From the NCBI GenBank assembly GCA_910589655.1, contig CAJUTJ010000004.1, forward strand, positions 1 to 64,000: 64,000 nt of DNA, in the 5' to 3' direction. Of the stretch, positions 24,807 through 33,091 are shown piece after piece. A program made the translations under genes and the position numbers. Within the stretch, counting starts at the first letter, position 1, and every line of letters begins with the position of its first letter. Source of the DNA: an uncultured Acetatifactor sp. Lineage in GTDB: Bacteria; Bacillota; Clostridia; Lachnospirales; Lachnospiraceae. The notes below the pieces were generated by a model. It saw only the letters and a program-made list of their open reading frames with translations. It had not been told where the DNA came from and did no database searches.

Positions 24807-26420
24807 GGATAAAAAAGCTTCTCCCATTCCGAAAATCACAAAAACAGTGGCCACATTCATGGACTGCTGGAAGCTGAACATATTATTGGCCGTATAGCCG
24901 AGAAGACAGAACCCGCAGGCACAGACTATAATGTTTCTGCCCTTTCGGCTTATCATCCGCACCATGCCGGACAGCATCATCCCCACATAGCTGACAAACC
25001 CCAGAATCCCCGTATTTACCAATACCGTCAGCCATTCGTTATGAGCGTTGGTCAGACGCGCGGAAAGGAAGGTAGAGGTCACTATTTCCCGCAGCCGCGA
25101 GCTTCCTCCATGATATATGTATGCTTCCATAGCATCGGGGCCGACGCCTACCAGCTTATGCAGAATGTCCTGTTCCCAAAAGCACAGCGCCCCCGCCTTC
25201 CATGTAGCTCCCCTGTTGCTGCCCCATGTGTTGGAAAAAGTAAACAGAGGATTTCCCGAAAGCTCCCCAATGCAGCCCGGACGGAGGGTGTTAGCAGTCA
25301 GTAATGCGGTAAAGGTAACGATCAAAAGGATCAGCAGCCCCACACAGACTCTTGCCAAGGTGCGCCATACCTTATCTAAATGGCTTTTCTTTTTTCTATC
25401 CACAGCCGCCACGGCGAGCAGCGCAAACGACAGTGCCGTTATAAATAGAGCAATTTCTTTTTTGGTCAAAAGATTCAGGAAAACATCCTCAAAGTCAATG
25501 GTTCTGCCGAAAACAGCCTGTATGCCGTAAGTCATCAGGCAGGCAGCGCCAAAAAGCACCATCTCCTGCCAGAAACGGTACATCCTGCCGCTGTCCGAAA
25601 CCGACAGGCAGAACATTACAGGAATTACAACGGCCATTGCCATGATGCCGCTGTTGCTGCCCTGAGTCACCAAACTGGCAAAACCCAGCAGCACATAAAC
25701 CATCAGCAAGCACCTTTGCCATGCCTTATAAGACATGCCCTGCCAGAACAAAACCACTCCTGCGAAAAATACGGACACCTGATAGCCGCAGTACCAGTTA
25801 ATGTTTCCGATTGTGGAGATAAACAGCGGACCATAGTCTCCCATTTTCAACGGATATATTTGAAACCTGTTTAAGTATCCCAGCAGAAAAACCACTGCCG
25901 AAACAGGAAAAACCACATAAAACACCCACTTTTTGGGTTTCCAGAACTTAGAGATAAAAAAGTAAATCCCTAATAGCATAAGCTGTAGATACAAGCCCAT
26001 GTACCAGCCCGAAGCTCCCCATAAGGCATTGCTTTGATAACGGGAAAAGAGATATGACAGCAATAAACTGATGCCATAGGCACAGGCAAATATGTCCGTC
26101 ACGGAAAAATTCTCTTTGAAAAACGTTTTCCATGAGCTCGATGACTTTTTTGTCCCCCTATACACCGCCAATGTGAATATCAGGTATAACAGCAGCAGAA
26201 ATATTCCGGCCTTTCCCATATTTACGCTTACCTTGTGAAAAAATACGGACTTATCCGTACCGATATGGGTAAACCCTTCCTGATTGTAAAATGGCATCAC
26301 TCCTAAAATCATCAGCATATAAAGCGTAACCACGGCATCCAAAACGACTTGAATATATCTTCGGAAGGTGACAGCCACGGCTTCCGTTTGTTTTTTCTTT
26401 TTCTTATAATTCCGGCTCAT
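24789..26420 (-). CDS. O-antigen ligase/polymerase family membrane protein
   Basis: A 543-residue integral membrane protein with about twelve predicted helices. The large loop followed by NAHNEWLTVLVNTGILGFVSY near the C-terminus is the Wzy_C/O-antigen ligase signature, and GVGPDAMEAY precedes it. Family members polymerise or ligate lipid-linked surface glycans; in a Gram-positive cell this would be a teichoic-acid-like or capsular polysaccharide or a glycosylated protein. The N-terminus is strongly basic (SRNYKKKKKQ). No glycosyltransferases or flippase lie nearby, so the pathway is unknown. GGAAAGGATG precedes the start. It is transcribed on its own or with the AI-2E-like gene 70 bp upstream. 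Confidence 0.8.
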   Translation of the reverse strand: MSRNYKKKKKQTEAVAVTFRRYIQVVLDAVVTLYMLMILGVMPFYNQEGFTHIGTDKSVFFHKVSVNMGKAGIFLLLLYLIFTLAVYRGTKKSSSSWKTFFKENFSVTDIFACAYGISLLLSYLFSRYQSNALWGASGWYMGLYLQLMLLGIYFFISKFWKPKKWVFYVVFPVSAVVFLLGYLNRFQIYPLKMGDYGPLFISTIGNINWYCGYQVSVFFAGVVLFWQGMSYKAWQRCLLMVYVLLGFASLVTQGSNSGIMAMAVVIPVMFCLSVSDSGRMYRFWQEMVLFGAACLMTYGIQAVFGRTIDFEDVFLNLLTKKEIALFITALSFALLAVAAVDRKKKSHLDKVWRTLARVCVGLLILLIVTFTALLTANTLRPGCIGELSGNPLFTFSNTWGSNRGATWKAGALCFWEQDILHKLVGVGPDAMEAYIYHGGSSRLREIVTSTFLSARLTNAHNEWLTVLVNTGILGFVSYVGMMLSGMVRMISRKGRNIIVCACGFCLLGYTANNMFSFQQSMNVATVFVIFGMGEAFLSSKRGE

Positions 26421-26490
26421 GATACATCCTTTCCTTCAGGCGCCTTTGATTCCATTATGGACAAACCGGCGCTCCTCTTCTTATGATAGT

Positions 26491-27552
26491 CTACCGTGGA
26501 TGGTTCGTCAATTTATTTCTCCGCCGTTCCAGACTGATATACGCCTGCTGAATCATAATAAACCCAAGGGGGCCTCCGATGATTCCCCAAAAACCGAACA
26601 ATTTGATTCCCGCATAAATGGACAGCAGAATAGCGATGGCAGGCACTCCCACTTTCCGCCCGATGAGTCTGGGCTCCAACAGCTCTCTGAGGAAGATGCA
26701 GGCGATATAGAGCAGCAGGCAGACGGCCGCCCTTCCGTAATAACCGTAGAACAACTGCTGAATTCCCAGCGGTATCAGCACGATTCCTGTACCGATAAAA
26801 GGCAGTGCATCCAATATCCCCGCCAGCAGCCCCCACAACACACCATGCCGGATCCCGCAGATTCCCAGCACCGCCGCCGCCAAAATACCTATAGCGCTCA
26901 TAATAATCATCTGTGCTTTCACAAATGTGGCGAGATAACGGATAATACCGCAGATAATCTCCAGAAATACATGACATTCCTCCCGGTCTAGTAACTGATT
27001 CATAAATTCATCATAATCTTTTGCCAGCAAAATGGCGGCAATCAAAAACGTCACCAAAAATCCCCCCACCGAGGCAAACATTTTGGCGTATTCCAAGGAT
27101 TGTGACAGCATTCCGGGCAGGAATTCCAGCTGAAAATAATTTATCCCCTCCTGAAGGCGGATGAGGATCATTTGCTCCAGATATTCTCCGTCTATCCCCA
27201 TTGTCCGCTCCACCAGCCTACAGACTTCGTGGATAATATCGGAAGCCTCCTGCTCCAAGGTATCAAGGCTTGTGACCCAGTTGGGAAGACTTCCCACGAT
27301 CCAAGAGAACAAGATCCAGACCAGCAGCACTAAAACGGTGCCTGCCAGCAGAAGCAAAATTATGACGCCGATCTGACGATGGAGATGCAGCCGGCTTTGC
27401 CACTTCTGCAGAAGGGGACCGAATATGGTGACAAAAATCAATGCCAGCAGCACCGGCGCCGTCAGCGGCGTAATCACCTTTAAGAAAAAAAATACTACTC
27501 CCGTCAAAAGGAGCAGTAATCCTAATTTGTTCTCTAATATTTTTCCTACCAT
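26491..27552 (-). CDS. AI-2E/YtvI-like membrane protein
   Basis: A 353-residue protein with seven to eight predicted helices, of the AI-2E transporter family, which includes PerM, TqsA and the sporulation protein YtvI. The conserved C-terminal block is visible: GLLAGILDALPFIGTGIVLIP, then LREFLEP-like LRELLEPRLIGRKVGVPAI and GFWGIIGGPLGFIM. The single-gene context gives no hint of a substrate. In sporulating clostridia the YtvI branch is common, so a sporulation role is as likely as transport. The ATG at 27552 follows CAGGAGA. Confidence 0.8.
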   Translation of the reverse strand: MVGKILENKLGLLLLLTGVVFFFLKVITPLTAPVLLALIFVTIFGPLLQKWQSRLHLHRQIGVIILLLLAGTVLVLLVWILFSWIVGSLPNWVTSLDTLEQEASDIIHEVCRLVERTMGIDGEYLEQMILIRLQEGINYFQLEFLPGMLSQSLEYAKMFASVGGFLVTFLIAAILLAKDYDEFMNQLLDREECHVFLEIICGIIRYLATFVKAQMIIMSAIGILAAAVLGICGIRHGVLWGLLAGILDALPFIGTGIVLIPLGIQQLFYGYYGRAAVCLLLYIACIFLRELLEPRLIGRKVGVPAIAILLSIYAGIKLFGFWGIIGGPLGFIMIQQAYISLERRRNKLTNHPR

Positions 27553-27601
27553 GCCGTCTCCTGCCCTATCATACTTTTCTAATCTGTCTCATTCGCTTTC
27601 G

Positions 27602-27740
27602 GCTAAATGGCGCAGGATGAATTTTCCGCCTGTCAGGCGGTGAAGGGAGATCCTGCAGCGTCAGTTTACCTAGACGCAGCCACCGCTACGCCGTCAGAAA
27701 TCTGCCTTGCAGACCGAAAATTCATTCTGCGCTATTTAGC
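27602..27740. repeat. Long imperfect hairpin repeat, copy A (MITE-like)
   Basis: The outer 24 bases at each end (27602-27625 and 27717-27740) are inverted copies with two mismatches, and pairing continues imperfectly for about 40 bases. The inner part holds further small stems. The arm sequence GCGCAGGATGAATTTT also occurs in the related element at 52020-52131. Confidence 0.7.
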
Positions 27741-27813
27741 TGAAAGTAATCTGGTCAGTACATATGAAATAATCATTCTGCGCCAATGTATCAGAAATTA
27801 ATTATTCGTTGTA

Positions 27814-28521
27814 CTAGTATGATATAAATGGCTCAAAATATGTACCGGAAAATATTTTACCCTGCGGCTTTATGTGAAAATCCATTTTGCGTTTCTTGAC
27901 AGGATGTTGAAACGAAATGCAAAAAGCGCAAAGAGCCACATTTCGGATTCCCAGCTCCTCCCCTCTTTTCCGAACCGCCTCCTCCGCATATTTAGCGTCC
28001 CCCAACAGAGCCATACCCGCGTGGGACATTTGGACGCGGATCTGATGGAAACGCCCCGTATCAATGTGTATTTCCAAAAGGGATAAGTCCGCCTCCTCCG
28101 CATATTGCAGCAGACGGTATTGCAAGACTGCCCTTTTCGCATCCGGATAACGGGATATATCCTGTGGAGCCACCGCCACGGCGCGGCCTGTCTTTAACGT
28201 ATCTTTATACAAGTAATCCACAAGCTCCCCCTGTTCCGCCATGGGTTTTCCACAGATTACCGCAAAATATTGTTTATTCAACGCCCCTTCCTTTAGCTGC
28301 AGGGACAAGGCCGCCGCAGACTTTTTTGTCTTGGCAAATACCAGAAGCCCCTCCACAGGCTGATCCAATCGGTGAATAATCCCCAGATAAGAGGACTTTA
28401 AATAATTTTTCAGTTCACTTACGGTATCCGCCTGCCCTGCCTTTGCCGTCTGTGTTGCAAGGCCGGCAGGTTTGTGCACCACCAACAGTTCGTTATCCTC
28501 ATAAATAATCTCTGTTTTCAT
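27814..28521 (-). CDS. RluA-family pseudouridine synthase
   Basis: A 235-residue enzyme that isomerises uridine to pseudouridine in rRNA or tRNA. The catalytic motif HRLDQPVEGLLVFAKT holds the Asp nucleophile at residue 53; VVHKPAGLATQ near residue 14 and DTGRFHQIRVQMSH are further RluA signatures. There is no N-terminal S4 domain, so it is a short single-domain member whose target position cannot be told. The ATG at 28521 follows GGAGG. It lies 16 bp downstream of the RsmF-like gene and the two probably form one RNA-modification operon. Confidence 0.92.
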   Translation of the reverse strand: MKTEIIYEDNELLVVHKPAGLATQTAKAGQADTVSELKNYLKSSYLGIIHRLDQPVEGLLVFAKTKKSAAALSLQLKEGALNKQYFAVICGKPMAEQGELVDYLYKDTLKTGRAVAVAPQDISRYPDAKRAVLQYRLLQYAEEADLSLLEIHIDTGRFHQIRVQMSHAGMALLGDAKYAEEAVRKRGEELGIRNVALCAFCISFQHPVKKRKMDFHIKPQGKIFSGTYFEPFISY

Positions 28522-28537
28522 CCTGTCCTCCAATAAA

Positions 28538-30100
28538 TCATCCGTGCCGCAGTCCCCTCGGGTAATGATTCTTCATCAGTCCTACCGCCAGCTTTCCCCA
28601 GCCTATGCCGAATCCGTCCACGCAGATCAGATACCAGCCCTTTTCCCCCTCCGCCGGGAATGTTTCTCCTTTTAAATATGCCGAAACCACTCTCTTATCA
28701 AAGCTTCCGTCTTTCCGGCAAGCTCCCTCTTCGTTACTATGAGAATTCTCCTCATAGCAAAGATTCCAAACACGCAATACTTCATCGGGAGAAAGAGCCA
28801 GCGCCAGCCCGTGGGAAGGTTCAAAACGATTCTTTTTCAGGGTGCCCACATGAAGCCCCGGACGAAGTACCTTCAACCCTTTCACCGAGGGCATCTCATC
28901 GGAAACCATGTAAAGATTGTCCCCGAATCTAAGATAACACATCTTCCGATTCTGTCCGAAGGGAATCTCTTTTTTCCCGAAAACCTCCTGACAAAACATT
29001 CTATATTCGCTTAGTTCCTTTTCCGGCACACCTGTCACAAGACCGTTTGCAGCATAACGCCTATAGCCTGCCTCCGGTGCTCCGGGCTTCTCCAGCAAGG
29101 CCGCAAAATGCCCCTCACCCTTTATTCTGTGGGGCCAGAGCCGCAGCGTGTCTTCCAGACAGAGCATGTCCCTTGCAGTATCATGATCCGCCAATCCCTT
29201 GGACTGTGAAGCGGCAGCCGCAGGACAAGGCTCCCCGGAATGCATCCCTTTTTCCAAATACTCTCTGCTGCCGCTGCAATTCCCTGTCCCGAAGGCTTCC
29301 TTCTCAATGGGAACCGTCTCAAACTCCGGCCAGCGCTCTAGGAAACGGCTGACGCTGCCCTCGTTCTCCGCCGGAGCAAAGGTACAGGTGGAATAGACCA
29401 TCCTCCCTCCGAGCCTAAGCATCCTTGCGGCGCAGTCTAAGATCCCGTCCTGCCGCTTGGCACACATGTCCACGTTCTCCGGGCTCCATTCCTCACAGGC
29501 CAGCTCGTTCTTGCGGAACATTCCCTCACCGGAGCAAGGGGCATCCACCAATATTTTATCAAAATACTCCGGGAAAACCTCTGCCAGACGTTCGGGAGTC
29601 TCGTTCGTCACATAAGCATTTACAATCCCCATACGTTCCACGTTTTCGGAGAGTATCTTGGCTCTGGAAGCATTGATTTCGTTGCAAAGCAAAAACCCCT
29701 CTCCTCTTAACCTTGCCGCAATCTGTGTGCTTTTCCCACCCGGGGCGGCACAGAGATCCAGCACTCGCTCGCCGGGCTGTACCTCCAGAAGCTCCGCCGG
29801 AGCCATAGCGCTGGGCTCCTGAATGTAATAGACCCCGGCCTGATGATAGGGGTGCTTTCCGGGCTGGGCCGACGGCTCATAATAATAGCAGTTCTCCGCC
29901 CAAGGAACCTTGGTCCCCTCCCTATGGCCCATGGTTTCCGCACCTCCGGACAGCTCCGCGGCATTGCGGCCCTCCGACCTTTGTTTCAATGCGTTCAGCC
30001 TCAGCGCCTGAAAAGGTTCCTGCCCATACGCGGCCAAAAAGGAATCATATTCATCGCCCAGCATCCCTTTCATTCTGTCTAAAAATTGTTGTGGAAGCAT
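28538..30100 (-). CDS. RsmF/YebU-like rRNA cytosine-C5 methyltransferase
   Basis: A 520-residue SAM-dependent RNA m5C methyltransferase of the NOL1/NOP2/Sun family. The SAM-binding segment is VLDLCAAPGGKSTQIA. The two catalytic cysteines lie in VDAPCSGEGMFRK (about residue 187) and STCTFAPAENEG (about residue 240). The C-terminal region beyond residue 300 resembles the RsmF extension with a PUA-like end (GLHVGTLKKNRFEPSHGLAL). The ATG at 30100 follows AAGGAGGG; the frame runs 41 codons further upstream without support. It is the first gene of a pair with the pseudouridine synthase. Confidence 0.92.
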   Translation of the reverse strand: MLPQQFLDRMKGMLGDEYDSFLAAYGQEPFQALRLNALKQRSEGRNAAELSGGAETMGHREGTKVPWAENCYYYEPSAQPGKHPYHQAGVYYIQEPSAMAPAELLEVQPGERVLDLCAAPGGKSTQIAARLRGEGFLLCNEINASRAKILSENVERMGIVNAYVTNETPERLAEVFPEYFDKILVDAPCSGEGMFRKNELACEEWSPENVDMCAKRQDGILDCAARMLRLGGRMVYSTCTFAPAENEGSVSRFLERWPEFETVPIEKEAFGTGNCSGSREYLEKGMHSGEPCPAAAASQSKGLADHDTARDMLCLEDTLRLWPHRIKGEGHFAALLEKPGAPEAGYRRYAANGLVTGVPEKELSEYRMFCQEVFGKKEIPFGQNRKMCYLRFGDNLYMVSDEMPSVKGLKVLRPGLHVGTLKKNRFEPSHGLALALSPDEVLRVWNLCYEENSHSNEEGACRKDGSFDKRVVSAYLKGETFPAEGEKGWYLICVDGFGIGWGKLAVGLMKNHYPRGLRHG

Positions 30101-30249
30101 AGTTCTGCCCTCCTTGTCTGATGTTCCTGCCTCTTTCATGACATAGTATATATAAAATCCGGCAAGAATACAACATCTAACTCCCCTCTGCCGCCGCGCG
30201 TCCGTAATATGGATTTTGCCCATTTCGTCATTAAGCTGTAACTTTTTTC

Positions 30250-30258
30250 TGATATAAT
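30250..30258 (+). promoter_or_regulatory. Extended -10 promoter for the two-component operon
   Basis: TGATATAAT forms an extended -10 element (TGn plus TATAAT at 30253-30258). Only a weak -35 (TTAAGC, 16-bp spacer) is visible. It lies about 50 bp before the response regulator. Confidence 0.55.
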
Positions 30259-30309
30259 TAAGGAGAACAGATTGCGGAAAATTTATATAAAGAAAGGTTA
30301 AAACGTATT

Positions 30310-30981
30310 ATGGTTGATTTATATTATATGGAAGACGATCCCAATATTGCAGGTGCCGTAAAGGAATATCTGGAACGGAAAAATTTCAGAGTGACCATAT
30401 GTGCCACGCTTGCCACGGCAAGACAGGCCTTGGAGGCCCATGTCCCTACATTGGTCCTGCTGGACTGGAATATGCCGGACGGGCATGGGGACGGCCTGTG
30501 CCGGTGGATCCGCAGCCGCTGGAAGGACCTGCCTATTATTTTCCTTACCGTCCGGGGGGATTCTGCAGATATCGTATCGGGCTTCCAAAACGGAGCGGAC
30601 GACTATGTAGTTAAGCCCTTTGCGTTAGATGTATTGCATTCCCGGATATTGGCATTGCTGCGCAGATCCGGCAATGCGGCGGAGCAATATCTCTCCTGTG
30701 ACGGAATCCGGATGGACTTAAACCGGAGGGCGGTTTTCCGTCATTCGGAGGAAATAGACTTAAGTGCGGCGGAATATGAACTTCTGCTGTATCTGATGCG
30801 GAACAAAGGAAAGACTGTAACCAGAGAAAAAATCTTAGCGCAGGTATGGGACGTAAACGGGAATTATGTAAACAACAACACCCTTACCGTCACCATAAAA
30901 CGGCTCCGGGATAAGCTTTCCCAGCCCCCATGCCTGAAAACGGTCAGAAGTGTGGGATACCGTCTGGAGGATACGATATGA
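30310..30981 (+). CDS. OmpR-family response regulator
   Basis: A 223-residue two-domain regulator. In the receiver domain (1-118) the acidic pocket is MEDD, the phospho-acceptor is Asp52 in VLLDWNMPDG, and Lys102 lies in YVVKPF. The C-terminal winged helix-turn-helix (about 125-220) contains SAAEYELLLYLMRNKGKTVT and VNNNTLTVTIKRLRDKL. It overlaps the histidine kinase gene by four bases (ATGA) and lies upstream of an ABC exporter, the arrangement of BceRS/VncRS-type systems that sense cell-envelope-active peptides and induce the neighbouring transporter. Confidence 0.93.
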   Translation: MVDLYYMEDDPNIAGAVKEYLERKNFRVTICATLATARQALEAHVPTLVLLDWNMPDGHGDGLCRWIRSRWKDLPIIFLTVRGDSADIVSGFQNGADDYVVKPFALDVLHSRILALLRRSGNAAEQYLSCDGIRMDLNRRAVFRHSEEIDLSAAEYELLLYLMRNKGKTVTREKILAQVWDVNGNYVNNNTLTVTIKRLRDKLSQPPCLKTVRSVGYRLEDTI

Positions 30982-31343
30982 GCGGGTGGAAAAACAGTTT
31001 CGTCACTCTGGGATTTGTATTGTCCGTAAGCTTAATTGCCTCTGCGGTCTCCGTTCTGCTTGTCTCCCGTCATTACAGCCGGCTTTCGTTTGACCTGATA
31101 AACATTGTCTGCGGGGAAATAGCGGAACAGGATCCGGATGCAAAAAAAGTGATTTCTGCCGCATTAAAGGAATACACCGGCGGAAATGCCGACGGTACGG
31201 CAGAAGAGGATATTTTGTCAGCCTTGGGATATCGTATCTCTGATTTTTCGGGTTCCGCTTACGGACAGAATATTTTATATGTGCTATTAGGTTTTTTGGC
31301 GGGAATCCTTCTTTTTTGTCTTAACTTTTATGTATCGAAATAA
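30978..31343 (+). pseudogene. Histidine kinase, N-terminal membrane half (frame-split)
   Basis: This 121-residue frame encodes only the sensor part of a kinase: a helix at about 10-30, a short extracellular segment of about 65 residues and a second helix at about 97-117, then a stop. The kinase core continues in the +1 frame from 31330 with a 14-bp overlap. Together they would make a kinase of about 415 residues, the normal size for such two-helix sensors. A one-base insertion, or a sequencing error, between 31330 and 31343 is the simplest explanation. Separate translation of a membrane half and a soluble half is a less likely alternative. Confidence 0.75.
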
Positions 31344-32223
31344 GGCGGAAGCCATGCGGATTCAGGCTTTAGCAGATTATTTGGAACAGGTCAACACCGG
31401 TCAGGCAGTCATTCTCTCCGCTTCCGGTGAGGATCATTTTTCCAAACTGGAAGATGAAATATACAAGACGGTGACATTTCTCTATCAGACAAAGGATACG
31501 GCCATGCAGGCCAGAAATCATTTTGCGGAAAATCTGTCCAATATTGCACATCAGGTAAAAACACCCATAACGGCCATTTCCCTATCCGTCCAAATGCTGA
31601 AGCAGGACATTTCCGGCCAGTCTTCATCCTGTCCCTGCCCGGATTTCAAGTCCGCCGACCGGATACCCCTCCACTACAGTCAGCTGGAACAGATAGAAAA
31701 ACAGCTTTTGCGCCTGACTCATTTAGAAGAAGCTTTGCTCCTATTATCCCGGATTGATGCCGGGACGCTGCTATTGAAAAAAGATGAGGTAGATGTCTTC
31801 ACATTGCTTGTTCTGGCGGCAGACAACCTGCAGAAATTATTTGCAGGCTCCGGCGCTTCCGTTGACATACCGGAGCTGGGCGAGATGATGATCTCTGCCG
31901 ATCTGGACTGGACAATGGAGGCGATTATGAACCTGTTGAAAAATTGTATGGAGCATAGCAAGGGGGGAACCATCCATTGTACCTATGCACAGAATCCTTT
32001 ATACACGGAAATTCTTATCCGGGATCATGGAGAAGGATTCCCGAAAGAAGATATCCCACACCTTTTCGAGCGGTTCTATCGGGGGCGTAACGCGAAGGAC
32101 GGCGGCATAGGAATCGGCTTGGCTCTGTCCAAGGAGATAATTGAACGCCAAAACGGGACGATACGGGCAAAAAATATGCCGGAAGGGGGAGCTTGTTTTG
32201 AAATCCGTTTCTACAGTCACTGA
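31330..32223 (+). CDS. Histidine kinase, catalytic half (frame-split)
   Basis: A 297-residue kinase core without a membrane anchor. The H-box is SNIAHQVKTPITAISLSVQM (phospho-acceptor about His74), the N-box NLLKNCMEHS, the G1 box RDHGEGFP, the F-box LFERFYRG and the G2 box GIGIGLALSKEII, so catalysis looks intact. The ATG at 31330 has no ribosome binding site, which supports a frameshift in a single gene whose membrane half is at 30978. If truly separate, this half could only be made by translational coupling and would lack the sensor. It belongs with the response regulator upstream and the ABC exporter downstream. Confidence 0.85.
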   Translation: MYRNKAEAMRIQALADYLEQVNTGQAVILSASGEDHFSKLEDEIYKTVTFLYQTKDTAMQARNHFAENLSNIAHQVKTPITAISLSVQMLKQDISGQSSSCPCPDFKSADRIPLHYSQLEQIEKQLLRLTHLEEALLLLSRIDAGTLLLKKDEVDVFTLLVLAADNLQKLFAGSGASVDIPELGEMMISADLDWTMEAIMNLLKNCMEHSKGGTIHCTYAQNPLYTEILIRDHGEGFPKEDIPHLFERFYRGRNAKDGGIGIGLALSKEIIERQNGTIRAKNMPEGGACFEIRFYSH

Positions 32224-32374
32224 GTTGTAATTTTCATTTGCTATCCTATTAATGAATGCTGAAAGAATTCTTAGGAGTGTTGGAAAATACCACGAAAAAC
32301 GCAAATGCAGATCCGGGAATTCCAGAGTATGTTTCAAAAAATCCTCTGACATGCAGCTGAAAGGAGACTACAAA

Positions 32375-33079
32375 ATGGAAATTCTAAAATGTGAGGACGT
32401 CAGAAAAGTATATGGCGACCGCAGCAATCAAGCAGTGGCGCTGGACGGGATTAACCTGTCGGTAAGCAAGGGGGAATTTGTGGCCATTATCGGGGCATCC
32501 GGATCGGGCAAATCTACCTTGCTGCATATTCTCGGCAGCGTGGACAAGCCCACGGGCGGAAAAGTCACCATAGACGGAACCGACCTATCCAAATTAAACC
32601 AGACACAAGCCGCCATATTCCGCCGCAGAAAGGTGGGGCTGGTATACCAGTTTTATAACCTGATTCCCACCCTCACGGTGCGGAAAAATATACTCATGCC
32701 CCTTGCTCTTGACAAGAAAAAGCCGAATCAGGAATATTTCGACAAAGTGGTACGTTCCCTTGGCATTTCCGAGAAGCTTGACGCCTTGCCGAACCAGTTA
32801 TCCGGCGGCCAGCAGCAAAGGGTTGCCATTGCCCGCTCATTGATTTACCGTCCGGCCCTGCTTTTGGCGGACGAGCCCACAGGGAATCTGGACCAGAAAA
32901 ATTCCAAAGAAATTATAGATTTGCTAAAGCTGTCCAACCGCAATTTTGAGCAGACAATTATATTGATTACCCACGATGAAAAGGTTGCCTTGGAAGCGGA
33001 ACGTATTATTACCGTTGAGGACGGGCGAATCATCAGTGATAAACGGAGGGAGGTGAGCCTGCTGCCGCAAAACCTGTGA
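32375..33079 (+). CDS. ABC transporter ATPase, BceA/MacB type
   Basis: A 234-residue ATPase of the antimicrobial-peptide/lipoprotein exporter family. Walker A is GASGSGKST, the Q-loop lies in VYQFYNLIPTLTV, the signature is LSGGQQQRVAIARSL, and Walker B is LLLADEPTGNLD, with the H-loop in ITHDE. The start at 32375 follows AAAGGAGA; the frame is open for 41 more codons upstream without support. The permease gene follows after 12 bp. The 150-bp gap after the kinase probably carries a promoter bound by the response regulator, though I see no clear consensus. Confidence 0.93.
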   Translation: MEILKCEDVRKVYGDRSNQAVALDGINLSVSKGEFVAIIGASGSGKSTLLHILGSVDKPTGGKVTIDGTDLSKLNQTQAAIFRRRKVGLVYQFYNLIPTLTVRKNILMPLALDKKKPNQEYFDKVVRSLGISEKLDALPNQLSGGQQQRVAIARSLIYRPALLLADEPTGNLDQKNSKEIIDLLKLSNRNFEQTIILITHDEKVALEAERIITVEDGRIISDKRREVSLLPQNL

Positions 33080-33091
33080 CAGCAGATTGCT

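Noticed and set aside
30978..31343. Programmed ribosomal frameshift in the histidine kinase gene
   Set aside because: No classic slippery heptamer with a downstream structure is evident at the overlap, and a +1 shift would be needed; mutation or sequencing error is simpler.
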